From the NCBI GenBank assembly GCA_900547195.1, contig URFQ01000025.1, positions 1 to 28,733 of the forward strand: a DNA stretch of 28,733 nucleotides. The letters run 5' to 3'. The position numbers and the translations under genes are program-made. Positions 18,388 through 26,096 of this stretch are shown piece after piece; within the stretch, counting starts at the first letter, position 1, and each line of letters begins with the position of its first letter. The notes beneath the pieces were generated by a model, which was not told where the DNA came from, did not search any database, and saw only the letters and a program-made list of their open reading frames with translations. The DNA comes from an uncultured Butyricicoccus sp. GTDB lineage: Bacteria; Bacillota; Clostridia; Oscillospirales; Butyricicoccaceae.

Positions 18388-18638
18388 GTTGCATTGCGGA
18401 GCGACGCCGGGGTGATCGGTCGCCAGTATGGTATTTCGCTGGAACTCAGTCCGGCGGCGTTCGCGTTTGATACCTTTGACGAGGCGTTGTACGCCGCGAG
18501 GCCGGCGAGCAGATGAAAGCCATCCGGGGCTGCAAAGCCGAAGCGGCCATTCAGGATATCGGCATGGTGCGTTACGCGCCGCAGTGTTCATGGACTTGGA
18601 TTCAAATGGTGCACGGGCTGTGCCGCTGCTATGAATAA
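18388..18638 (+). pseudogene. Possible frameshifted remnant, unidentified
   Basis: One frame (GVIGRQYGISLELSPAAF, then DTFDEALYAAR) stops at 18516, and an overlapping frame begins with ATGA at 18513 and reads MKAIRGCKAEAAIQDIG, then QCSWTWIQMVHGLCRCYE, to TAA at 18636-18638. The two pieces could be one gene broken by a single frameshift, followed at six bases by a strong terminator. I recognise no family, there is no good ribosome site, and it may be chance. Confidence 0.25.
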
Positions 18639-18643
18639 AACGG

Positions 18644-18683
18644 AAACCGCCGTGCCGGGGCAAAACCGGCACGGCGGTTTTTT
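18644..18683. terminator. Strong bidirectional terminator after the glycosylation operon
   Basis: AAACCGCCGTGCCGG (18644-18658) and CCGGCACGGCGGTTT (18666-18680) form a perfect 15-bp stem with loop GGCAAAA. T runs follow on the plus strand and a weaker one (TTTCCGTTTT) on the minus strand. It abuts the stop codon of the GT2 gene, which ends at 18682. Confidence 0.92.
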
Positions 18684-19611
18684 AAAATCCACCGGTCTTT
18701 TTTACAATGTAGATGGGACGGTTTTTGTTTTCCATGTAATCCTTGGATACATATTGCCCGATCACAGAAATGAATAGCAGCTGGATGCCGCCCAGCAGCA
18801 GGATCAGGAAGATGACCGCCGCAAACCCGCTCACGTGGCGATGCAGCAAAAGCTGCCCAAGCAGTCCGGCGCCGCACAACAGCGAGATCACAAGCAGCAG
18901 GCCGCCCACGATGCCCGCCAGCGTGACCGGCGCGGTCGAGAAAGAGAAAATACCGTCGATTGCGTAACGGAACAGGCTGCCGAAGCTCCATTTGGTCTCT
19001 CCGGCCGCGCGCTCGACATTGTGGAATGGAATCCACTTTGTGTCAAACCCGACAAAAGAGAACAAGCCTTTCATGTATCGGTTGTATTCACGGCAAGCCA
19101 GGATGGAATCGACCATCGCGCGCTTCATCATGCGGAAATCGCCCGCGCCATCGCGCATTTTGAGATTGCACAGGCGGTCGCAGAGTTTGTAGAAGCTGTG
19201 CGAAAGGAAATTGCGCATACGGCCCTCGCCTGTGCGGTCGGCGCGGAACCCGGCGCAGCAGTCATATCCTTCGCTCTTGAGCACCCGGTACATTTCGGGA
19301 AGAAGCGCCGGCGGATGCTGCAAATCGGCGTCCATAATGACGCAGTAATCGCCCGCTGCGTTTTGCAGCCCGGCATACATGGCGGCTTCTTTGCCGAAAT
19401 TGCGGGAAAAGGTCAAGTAGCGGCAGCGTTTGTCCCGAAAAGTCAGGCTTTGCAGGATGTCCGGCGTATGGTCGGTGCTGCCGTCGTCGATAAAGAGAAA
19501 TTCACATTCTGCGTCCGGAATGCCCGCCACGGCCTTGGCGGTCTCGGAATAGAACATGGGCAGCACGCTTTCCTCGTTGTAGCAGGGCACAATGATGCTG
19601 ATTTTATCCAT
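18682..19611 (-). CDS. GT2 glycosyltransferase with two C-terminal membrane segments (CsbB/GtrB-like)
   Basis: This 309-residue enzyme is of the type that puts a sugar from a nucleotide donor onto undecaprenyl phosphate at the inner face of the membrane. The catalytic GT-A part has IIVPCYNEESVL, FIDDGSTD (~40-47), the DXD motif VIMDADLQHPP (~91-101) and GDFRMMKR. Residues ~230-295 form two membrane helices (VTLAGIVGGLLLVISLL, FAAVIFLILLLGGIQLLFI) and the end is VSKDYMENKNRPIYIV, all standard for CsbB/GtrB. The start ATG 19611 follows AAGGACGG and overlaps the gtrA-like gene by 8 bases; a longer in-frame start would lie deep in that gene. The donor sugar cannot be read from sequence. Confidence 0.92.
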   Translation of the reverse strand: MDKISIIVPCYNEESVLPMFYSETAKAVAGIPDAECEFLFIDDGSTDHTPDILQSLTFRDKRCRYLTFSRNFGKEAAMYAGLQNAAGDYCVIMDADLQHPPALLPEMYRVLKSEGYDCCAGFRADRTGEGRMRNFLSHSFYKLCDRLCNLKMRDGAGDFRMMKRAMVDSILACREYNRYMKGLFSFVGFDTKWIPFHNVERAAGETKWSFGSLFRYAIDGIFSFSTAPVTLAGIVGGLLLVISLLCGAGLLGQLLLHRHVSGFAAVIFLILLLGGIQLLFISVIGQYVSKDYMENKNRPIYIVKKTGGF

Positions 19612-19996
19612 GCTGCGCACCGTCCTTCCTGAAAACCTTATACTTGCACAAACCATAGTTGCCAAGGATGGTGACGCCGCTCACCAGGATTTTGGCGGGG
19701 AAAGGGAGCAGACGGAGCTGGCCGATCAGCAGCCAAAGGCAGCCGGTTTCCACCGCAAGCGTCAAAAACCGCGCGGCGGCAAACGAGAACAGTTCACGCA
19801 TCAGATTCCCGGAGGAGCGGAATACCCAGATGCGGCTCAGGGCATAGGAAACCAGCACGGCCCCGCACCACGCGAGGCAGTTGGCGATCAGGAAATCGAT
19901 ACGCGCCGCGAGCAGGCCGCCATAAAGCGCATAGTTGACTGCCGTGGTCACGCCGCCGGTCAGGATATATCGGATGAGTTCAGTTTTTTGTTGCAT
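19604..19996 (-). CDS. GtrA-like lipid-linked sugar flippase
   Basis: The 130-residue membrane protein has four hydrophobic segments (LIRYILTGGVTTAVNYALYG, IANCLAWCGAVLVSYALSR, AVETGCLWLLIGQLRLL, ILVSGVTILGNYGLCKYKVF) and the GtrA-family landmarks RIWVFRSSG and NYGLCKYKVF. GtrA/GtcA proteins are thought to move undecaprenyl-phosphate-linked sugar across the membrane. The start ATG 19996 has GGAAGGAAGG upstream and overlaps the end of the yfhO-like gene by 17 bases; its end overlaps the GT2 start. This is translational coupling within a three-gene operon. Confidence 0.92.
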   Translation of the reverse strand: MQQKTELIRYILTGGVTTAVNYALYGGLLAARIDFLIANCLAWCGAVLVSYALSRIWVFRSSGNLMRELFSFAAARFLTLAVETGCLWLLIGQLRLLPFPAKILVSGVTILGNYGLCKYKVFRKDGAQHG

Positions 19997-22400
19997 GTGT
20001 TTTTCCTTCCTTCCAAAGCAGGATGCAGAAGCAGATCAGGGAAAGCAGGCTGACCAGATATCCGGCCCTCTGGCCGGGGGGCGTAAAGGACAGGCGCACC
20101 ATATGGCTGCCCGCGGAGAGCCTGGCTCCTGCAAAAGCGGTATTGACCTGCTCAATCGGGGTATCTTCACCGTCGACTGTGAGTTTCAGCCCGTTTTGCA
20201 GCGGGATCGAGGTAATCAAATAGCCGCCCTCGTTCGCGGCCACCTGACAGGCCAGTATCTCGCCCGCCTGCTGCTCCAGGGCTTCTGGGCGCGTGATCTG
20301 CTGCTCGGTGAGCAGAGACAGCGGCGCGAGCCGCCAGCGGATTTGCTGAATGCAATATTCCCCCTTTGAAAACGTGACGCGAAGGGATTGCAGGCCGTCC
20401 CCGTCCGGCGGGGACAGCTGGTATGTAAAATGGCTGTTGCCGTTTGGGTAGGGCGCGGACGCGCCGGAAAGCCGGTTCCGGATGCGGTTGACACTGATCT
20501 GAACCGCAGATTTGGTATGGTTGTCCACCTCGAAATCGAGCAGGAGCAGCGCGTCTGCAACGGGTTTCGACAGCGTAAAGGTGACCGACGCCTGTTCGGA
20601 GGCCCGAATGCGGTATCCGCCGTCCGTCTTTTCAATGGCGAGGCCGTCGGGCAGCTTTTTGGCGGTGAGCCGCACCGCAGCCTCGGTGATTTCAGAAGAA
20701 AAGGGCTGTTTGTCCGCCTCCGGAACAATCGCATACCGGGTGATGGCTTCCAGCTGCTTGTCCGCCGGGAGCGTGTCGAACTGGGCGGCGCTCATGCAGT
20801 CCGCCGTCGTGTAGGCCATGGGCGCCACATCCGGGTTTTCTGCAATCACGCGGTCGCCCTCCTGCACAATGGGGGTGTACCCGGCGGGAAGCTTGGCTGC
20901 CGTGGTGTCCAGATAGCGCACGCCGAACAGCCGCAGCGCAAACGGGTTGTTTTCCGTCAGCATAGCGACGCGGTTGTTGATGCGGATCGGCGTTTGCAGG
21001 ATATCATAAAACAGCGTATTGTACGCGGAATTCGTCACGGACGAGTACATCGAGCTTTTCTGCTGCCCGGAAAAGTACAGGCGGTTGCTGTCGTCGAGCG
21101 GCCGCGCGAGGCTGTCGAACCGGTAGAGCGGTTCGGCGGCGGCCTGCTCCATCTGCGCGGCGGAAAATGGGTTTTGCTGCCGCAGCTGCGCGAAATCTTC
21201 TCCCTTGGAGGCGGAAATATACAGCAGTGCTGGCAAGACGAGCAGCAGCAGATAAGCCGGGCGGCGCAGGCGCTTGCCCGCAAGCGCGGCGCAGAGTACA
21301 AGAAGGAGATCGGCCAGGATCCAGAAGAGCCGTTTCGCATGAAGATAGGGCAGCGCGGCGCATAGCGACACCGCGCACGGCCACAGCCGCCAGCGCAGTT
21401 CCTGTTTCCACAGGGCGGAAAAAGCGCGCACGGTTTGCAGGATGACGAGCGGCAACAGGACAACCAGGATTTTGGGGCGCGCGTACAGCGTGCCGTTCAG
21501 CAAATAGGGAATCAGACACCAGACGTTTGCAAGCAGCAGCAAGGCATTATCCAGCCGCAGGCGGCGGCTGTGCAGGCCAATCAGCAGCGCGTACAGGCAA
21601 ACCGCCGTCACACCGATGCCATACGTACTGTATAAAAGAGGCTTCAGCGTGAGGTTTGGACCAAGGATTTCCAGTATGGACAATCCGCCGGAACTGCGGC
21701 GGTGCTCCAGAATGACCAGCCCGGTTGGAAGCAGCAGCATGGCCGCCATGCCAAGGCCGAGGAGAGCGCTGCGGAAATACCGCCCAAGGAAGGCGAAACT
21801 TCCGGCCTGCCGGTACCAGTACCAGCCGAGCGCCATAAGAGCGGCCGGCGTGTAGTAAAAGCTGTGCAGCGCGATTAGAAGAATCCAGACCGGCAGCGTC
21901 CGCGTGCGCCCGCGCTGGATGGCAAGCAGCGCGGCCAGCAGGAAGGGCATGTAATTGACAAACATAAGCTGTCGGTGGGTGTGGAAAAAGCAGGCTGCCG
22001 TCAGAAACAGCACAGCGCCCCAGAACGCAAAAAACCGGCCGTTTTCCTTTTGCAGCCACACATAGCACAGCAGCCCGGACAGGATCCAGCCGGAAATCGC
22101 ATAGCAGGGCAGCAGCAGCGTCATCGGCACCTGCGGAAGCAGACAGCCGAGCAGGATATCCGGCCGGAAGTAGCCGTAATAGGCAAACTGATAGCCGTTT
22201 ACTCCGCCGCCAAGCGGCAGGAAGGCCGGGGCGAGCGTCCTTTGTTCCAGGCATGCGCTGCGTATGGTCTCCGCCAAAGCCGCATGCTGGCAGTACCAGT
22301 CCACCTCGGAACCGTAATAACTGCCGGGCGGCCAGACGCAGAAGAGCAGTCCGGCGGCAAGCACGACCAGCAGGACGGGAGGAATCCATTTTGACTTCAC
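19980..22400 (-). CDS. YfhO-family membrane glycosyltransferase (GT-C type)
   Basis: This 806-residue polytopic protein has about 12 N-terminal membrane segments up to ~residue 420. The first exterior loop carries VDWYCQHAALAETIR and LPLGGGVNGYQFAYY, matching the acidic catalytic loop of YfhO/GT-C enzymes. A long exterior domain follows (NPFALRLFGVRYLDTT is the conserved YfhO element), then a last membrane helix (AGYLVSLLSLICFCILLW) and a basic tail. In Bacillus and Listeria, YfhO/GtlB transfers sugar from undecaprenyl phosphate onto lipoteichoic acid outside the cell, working with CsbB and GtcA. Both partners are encoded next here. The start is GTG 22400, with AAAGGGG nine bases upstream; a longer frame to 22478 would start upstream of the promoter. 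Confidence 0.9.
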   Translation of the reverse strand: MKSKWIPPVLLVVLAAGLLFCVWPPGSYYGSEVDWYCQHAALAETIRSACLEQRTLAPAFLPLGGGVNGYQFAYYGYFRPDILLGCLLPQVPMTLLLPCYAISGWILSGLLCYVWLQKENGRFFAFWGAVLFLTAACFFHTHRQLMFVNYMPFLLAALLAIQRGRTRTLPVWILLIALHSFYYTPAALMALGWYWYRQAGSFAFLGRYFRSALLGLGMAAMLLLPTGLVILEHRRSSGGLSILEILGPNLTLKPLLYSTYGIGVTAVCLYALLIGLHSRRLRLDNALLLLANVWCLIPYLLNGTLYARPKILVVLLPLVILQTVRAFSALWKQELRWRLWPCAVSLCAALPYLHAKRLFWILADLLLVLCAALAGKRLRRPAYLLLLVLPALLYISASKGEDFAQLRQQNPFSAAQMEQAAAEPLYRFDSLARPLDDSNRLYFSGQQKSSMYSSVTNSAYNTLFYDILQTPIRINNRVAMLTENNPFALRLFGVRYLDTTAAKLPAGYTPIVQEGDRVIAENPDVAPMAYTTADCMSAAQFDTLPADKQLEAITRYAIVPEADKQPFSSEITEAAVRLTAKKLPDGLAIEKTDGGYRIRASEQASVTFTLSKPVADALLLLDFEVDNHTKSAVQISVNRIRNRLSGASAPYPNGNSHFTYQLSPPDGDGLQSLRVTFSKGEYCIQQIRWRLAPLSLLTEQQITRPEALEQQAGEILACQVAANEGGYLITSIPLQNGLKLTVDGEDTPIEQVNTAFAGARLSAGSHMVRLSFTPPGQRAGYLVSLLSLICFCILLWKEGKTHATKN

Positions 22401-22449
22401 GCCTTTGCACCCCTTTCTGTCGTTTTGTTGTTTTGGATTGCCTCTATAG

Positions 22450-22458
22450 AGTATAGCA
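22450..22458 (-). promoter_or_regulatory. Promoter (-10) of the yfhO-gtrA-GT2 operon
   Basis: The minus strand reads TGCTATACT, an extended -10 box with hexamer TATACT at 22450-22455. There is no good -35 box at 22473-22478, as expected for a promoter relying on an activator. The CTTAAGAT repeats lie just upstream of that position. Confidence 0.65.
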
Positions 22459-22489
22459 CAGATTCCTTTAAATTCCACGAAAGAAACCC

Positions 22490-22507
22490 TTAAGATTTCT
22501 TAAGATG
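22490..22507. promoter_or_regulatory. Tandem response-regulator box between divergent promoters
   Basis: CTTAAGATTTCTTAAGAT is two identical 8-base units in direct repeat with a 10-base period, as bound head-to-tail by OmpR/PhoB-family dimers. Its centre is 46 bases from the centre of the yfhO -10 box and 45 bases from that of the response regulator -10 box. The symmetric placement just upstream of both -35 positions suits activation of both operons. Confidence 0.7.
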
Positions 22508-22540
22508 CAGAATACCCGTGTGACCGCCGTGCAAATCCTG

Positions 22541-22546
22541 TATAAT
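22541..22546 (+). promoter_or_regulatory. Promoter (-10) of the two-component operon
   Basis: Perfect TATAAT with no good -35 box at the usual distance (GTGTGA/TGTGAC around 22518-22524). Transcription would start near 22553, leaving a leader of only about 17 bases before ATG 22570. Confidence 0.6.
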
Positions 22547-22569
22547 GGGAACTGGAGGCGATGGATAAG

Positions 22570-23286
22570 ATGGATCATGTAGAAAAATCCTGTATTCTGG
22601 TGGTGGACGATAACCCGGAGATTCGTGAGATCCTGCGCATTCTGCTGACCGGGGAAGGATATGCCGTGGAAGAGGCGGCCGACGGCGTGGCGGCGCTCAG
22701 GCAGCTGCAAAACCACACGTTCGATTTAATCATTCTCGATATTATGATGCCCGGGATGAACGGCTATCAGACCTGTTTGGAAATCCGGAGGACAAGCAAT
22801 GCGCCCATCCTGTTTTTGAGCGCCAAGACCAAAGACGGCGATAAAATGCTCGGATTTTCGAGCGGCGGGGACGACTATCTGGCGAAGCCGTTTTCCTACA
22901 GCGAGCTGGTCGGGCGCGCGGGAGCGCTTCTGCGGCGGTATCAGGTCTACCGCGGCAAGGCGGAGCCTGCCGGACAGCGGGCGCCCGCGACGCTGCAATA
23001 CGAGGACTTGCAGGTGCGCGAGGAGGACTGCAACGTAACGCTGAGAGGCCGCCCTGTCGAGCTGACCGACACCGAACACGCGCTGCTGCTGTTGTTTTTA
23101 AAACATCGTGGAAAGATTTTTTCCGCGCAGCAGTTGTATGAAGCCGTGTGGCAGGAACCGTACTATGCAGGAGCGAACAATACGGTGATGGTGCACATCC
23201 GCAACCTGCGAAAAAAGATCGAAGATGACCCGGCAAACCCGGGCGTCATCAAAACCGTATGGGGAAGAGGATACCGCTGTGATTAA
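22570..23286 (+). CDS. OmpR/PhoB-family response regulator
   Basis: The protein has 238 residues. The receiver domain (1-~120) has the acidic pair in VVDDNPEI, the phosphorylated aspartate D57 in LIILDIMMPGMNG, the threonine/serine position FLSAK and the lysine K106 in LAKPFS. The winged-helix DNA-binding domain (~135-238) has LTDTEHALLLLFLKHRGKIFS and the C-terminal TVMVHIRNLRKKIEDD...VWGRGYRCD. GGAGG (22554-22558) is two bases before an earlier ATG at 22561, which is too close, and 11 before ATG 22570, so I prefer 22570. It overlaps the kinase gene by 8 bases. The tandem CTTAAGAT repeat upstream is its likely binding site. Confidence 0.93.
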   Translation: MDHVEKSCILVVDDNPEIREILRILLTGEGYAVEEAADGVAALRQLQNHTFDLIILDIMMPGMNGYQTCLEIRRTSNAPILFLSAKTKDGDKMLGFSSGGDDYLAKPFSYSELVGRAGALLRRYQVYRGKAEPAGQRAPATLQYEDLQVREEDCNVTLRGRPVELTDTEHALLLLFLKHRGKIFSAQQLYEAVWQEPYYAGANNTVMVHIRNLRKKIEDDPANPGVIKTVWGRGYRCD

Positions 23287-24643
23287 AGCGATCAAACGAT
23301 GGAAAATACGCAACCAGCTGCTCGCGGCAATCGTGCTGGGAGGAATCCTCGGGTTTTCGGTATTCGGGTTTTTATGGTTTCAGGAACCGAACGTGTGGCG
23401 GTTCTGCCAGCGGTTTCCCGTGCTGTCCTGGGACAGCGGCGCTCTGTTCCGGGCGCTTAAGGAAAAAGCAAAGGAAACGGTGGTGCCGGATGCCGAAGGC
23501 TCGCAAGAGGATGGCGAAGACGCATTTGCCGCCGTGAAGGATTTTCTTGACCTGCGGGACGAATATACCAGTATTTACTTATATAGTACAGAAACCGGGC
23601 TGTACATCGCAGGGGCATATGCCTCCATGATGGATGAGATTCTGGAGCGCGGGATTTTTGACATCGGATACCGTGTGACCGGCGGCAGCGGCGAAATGTA
23701 TTTTTCACAGGTGATGCAGTTTAAAAACTGCGAGGCTGAGGTTGTTGTGTTTTCCTATCACCGCTCGAAAATCGCCTATCCATATTTTCTGATTTCGGCG
23801 GTGCTTGGGATCCTGGTTTTCCTTGCTGTAGTGCTGCATTTCATCAGCCGGAAAATGCGCTCCATTACCCGCTTGAAAGACGCAATTCTCCGCATGGCTG
23901 AAGGCGATTTACAGCAGGTGGTGCCCTCTTGTGGGGAGGATGAAATCGGGATTTTGGCCCATGAGCTGGATCAGCTGCGTATCACGCTGGATGAAAACAT
24001 CCAGCAGGAAGCCCAAAGCCGCAGGGCGAACCAGGATTTAATTACGGTCATGTCCCACGACCTGCGCACCCCGCTGACCATTTTAAACGGCTACCTGGAG
24101 ATTTTGAAGCTGGGGCGCAACGATCCCAAAATGCAGGAGGAATATCTGGAGCGCTGCCTGCGTAAAACGGCCGATATCAAAGAAATGACCGACAAAATGT
24201 TCGAATACGCGCTCGTGTTTGAGGACCGGGAACAGATCCATCCGGCGCGGCTGGATGTGAATACCGTGCGGTCGTTTTTGGAAGAACACTGCGATTTTAT
24301 CCGGCTGGCCGGATTTGATGTGCGGTTTTGCAGCACGGCAAGCATGGGGACCGTGATGGCCGACGCGGCGATTTTAAAGCGCGTGTTCACCAACCTGTTT
24401 TCCAATATTCTCAAATACGGCGATAAAAAACAAGCGGTGACCGTCCAGTACAGCATCGAGCGCGATATGCTCCGGATCGTGTTTTTCAACGCCATCCGGC
24501 AGGACCAAGCAGGGGTGGAGAGCAACCGTATCGGGCTGCGCAGCGTGGAAAAAATGGTGACGATGCACCATGGCAGCTTCTATGTGCTCGAAGAGGACGG
24601 CACATTCATGGTGAAAGTCATGCTGCCGCTGTACACAGGTTGA
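23279..24643 (+). CDS. Membrane sensor histidine kinase
   Basis: The kinase has 454 residues from GTG 23279, supported by GGAAGAGG eight bases upstream. Layout: first membrane helix (QLLAAIVLGGILGFSVFGF, ~12-30), an exterior region of ~130 residues without a recognised sensor fold, second helix (YPYFLISAVLGILVFLAVVL), HAMP linker, and HisKA with the phospho-acceptor histidine H260 in VMSHDLRTPLT. The ATPase domain has N box FTNLFSNILKYG. The usual DxGxG (G1) box is not visible; after FFNAIRQDQAGVESN comes directly IGLRSVEKMVTMHHG (G2). The ATP lid is therefore short, as seen in some Firmicutes kinases, and activity may be low or phosphatase-biased. Its partner regulator is encoded upstream. 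Confidence 0.92.
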   Translation: MIKAIKRWKIRNQLLAAIVLGGILGFSVFGFLWFQEPNVWRFCQRFPVLSWDSGALFRALKEKAKETVVPDAEGSQEDGEDAFAAVKDFLDLRDEYTSIYLYSTETGLYIAGAYASMMDEILERGIFDIGYRVTGGSGEMYFSQVMQFKNCEAEVVVFSYHRSKIAYPYFLISAVLGILVFLAVVLHFISRKMRSITRLKDAILRMAEGDLQQVVPSCGEDEIGILAHELDQLRITLDENIQQEAQSRRANQDLITVMSHDLRTPLTILNGYLEILKLGRNDPKMQEEYLERCLRKTADIKEMTDKMFEYALVFEDREQIHPARLDVNTVRSFLEEHCDFIRLAGFDVRFCSTASMGTVMADAAILKRVFTNLFSNILKYGDKKQAVTVQYSIERDMLRIVFFNAIRQDQAGVESNRIGLRSVEKMVTMHHGSFYVLEEDGTFMVKVMLPLYTG

Positions 24644-24663
24644 AAAAGGAGCCGATTTTGCGG

Positions 24664-24692
24664 TTTACTTGTGCGGGAGAATTTGCTATACT
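24664..24692 (+). promoter_or_regulatory. Promoter of the cbiE-cbiT fusion gene
   Basis: TTTACT (24664-24669), 17 bases, TATACT (24687-24692) with an extended -10 TG at 24684-24685. The following ~56-base leader shows no cobalamin riboswitch landmarks. Confidence 0.7.
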
Positions 24693-24754
24693 AAATATGC
24701 TATTTTGACTTTTTTGCGCGGTTTCGGCGTTTTATCATACAGGAGGAGATCATC

Positions 24755-25948
24755 ATGAGCCGACAATTTTCCATCATCAGTGCAGGGCCGGGTCAGCCGG
24801 GGCTGCTGACCGGGCAGGCCCGCGAAGCGATCGTGGAGGCGGACGAAGCCTATGCCTGCGGCCGGGTAGCGGGCGCGCTGGCCGCGCTGCGCGCGGATTG
24901 GAAGCTGTGCCCGGCGGAAAATCTTGCAGAGATCGCGGCGGAATCGAAAAAAGACAACATTGCCATTGCTGTCGGCGGCGATACGGGCTTTTTCAGTGGT
25001 CTGCCGCAGATGATGGACAGACTGAAACCGCTTGGCACGGTGCAGGTGTATCCGGGCATGAGCAGTGTACAGTATCTTTGCGCACAGGCTGGGGAAAGCT
25101 ATGATGACGGCGTGTGGATGGAGGACGGAAAATGCGACCTGCTAGCCGCGGTCTCATATCGCCGGAAGATCTTTCTGCTGATGGATGGCGGCCGGGGGCC
25201 GGGGGCATTGTGCACCGAACTGTGTACGGCAGGGCTGGGGGAGCTGCGCGTTGTGGTCGGGACAAGGCTGGCCACCGGCCGGGAGCATGTCGTGGCCGGT
25301 ACTGCGCAGTCGCTGCGCGGCAAGGTATTCGCGGCGCCGGCGCTGGTGATACTGATCAACGAAAAGGCGGGCGACCCACTGCGTCCCGTGTTTGACGCCG
25401 ACCTGACCGCCGGCGCCGGGGTCCCGATGGTGCGGCAGGAGGTGCGCTGGAATGCGGTAAACCTGCTGGCGGTACAGCCGGAAGAGATCGTTTATGACCT
25501 CGGCGCAGGAAACGGCGCAATGGCGATGGAGCTGGCGCGCAAGGCCAACGCGGGACAGGTTTACGCGGTGGACGAGCACGCGAACGCCGTGGATTTGATC
25601 CTGCGCAACCGGGACGCGCTGGGCTGCCGGAATGTGCGCATTGTGCGCGGCGAAACCATGAAAGCCACCAGAACCCTGCCCGCGCCGGATGCGGCGTTTA
25701 TCGGCAGCGGGGCAGGCAGCCTGCGGGAAATTCTAGGCATGCTCAAGGAGAAGAACCCCAAGGTGCGCGTTGTAGTTGCGGCGGACAGCCTAGAGCGTGT
25801 GAGCGAAGCGCAGATGGCACTCAGCACACTGCGGTATAAGCATGTGGAGGTCAGCCAGCTTTTGCTGTCGCGCGCACGGCAGCTCGGCAAGTATAACCTC
25901 ATGATGGCCGGGGAGGCCATGTTCCTCCTCAGCGCGGGAAAAGCATAA
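24755..25948 (+). CDS. cbiET: Bifunctional cobalt-precorrin methyltransferase CbiE-CbiT fusion
   Basis: This 397-residue, two-domain enzyme belongs to cobalamin (corrin ring) synthesis. Residues ~1-205 are the CbiE-type tetrapyrrole methylase (FSIISAGPGQPGLLTGQA at the start, AVGGDTGFFSGL near 72-83, YPGMSSVQYLCAQ), which methylates C5. Residues ~215-397 are the CbiT-type domain (GVPMVRQEVRWNAVNLL, SAM-binding VYDLGAGNGAMAMELA near 246-261), which methylates C15 and decarboxylates the acetate side chain. Both use S-adenosylmethionine in the cytosol. Fusions of this kind are known (CobL, CbiET). The start follows AGGAGGAG. No other cobalamin gene is in the window, and the gene has its own promoter and terminator, so it stands alone. 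Confidence 0.93.
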   Translation: MSRQFSIISAGPGQPGLLTGQAREAIVEADEAYACGRVAGALAALRADWKLCPAENLAEIAAESKKDNIAIAVGGDTGFFSGLPQMMDRLKPLGTVQVYPGMSSVQYLCAQAGESYDDGVWMEDGKCDLLAAVSYRRKIFLLMDGGRGPGALCTELCTAGLGELRVVVGTRLATGREHVVAGTAQSLRGKVFAAPALVILINEKAGDPLRPVFDADLTAGAGVPMVRQEVRWNAVNLLAVQPEEIVYDLGAGNGAMAMELARKANAGQVYAVDEHANAVDLILRNRDALGCRNVRIVRGETMKATRTLPAPDAAFIGSGAGSLREILGMLKEKNPKVRVVVAADSLERVSEAQMALSTLRYKHVEVSQLLLSRARQLGKYNLMMAGEAMFLLSAGKA

Positions 25949-25950
25949 GG

Positions 25951-25978
25951 AAAGGCGGAGCCAGACGGCTCCGCCTTT
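25951..25978 (+). terminator. Terminator of cbiET
   Basis: AAAGGCGGAGCC (25951-25962), loop AGAC, GGCTCCGCCTTT (25967-25978): a perfect 12-bp stem starting two bases after the stop codon. Confidence 0.9.
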
Positions 25979-26045
25979 GTCAGTTGTATGCAATACAGCA
26001 GGCCAAGGCGTCTTTGCGGCTTTGTCATGGATGCGGCCTCCGGAT

Positions 26046-26073
26046 AAAAAAGGCAGGGCGCGGAGCCCTGCCT
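26046..26073 (-). terminator. Terminator of the phosphofructokinase gene
   Basis: AGGCAGGGC (26051-26059) pairs with GCCCTGCCT (26065-26073); on the minus strand a T5 tract follows (26046-26050). It lies 23 bases after the pfp-type stop codon. A T7 tract on the plus side lets it also stop read-through from cbiET. Confidence 0.9.
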
Positions 26074-26096
26074 GATTTTTTTGAACCGGTGGAAGC

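Noticed and set aside
24693..24754. Cobalamin riboswitch before cbiET
   Set aside because: The leader is only about 56 bases and lacks the B12-box and related landmarks; it is too short to hold one.
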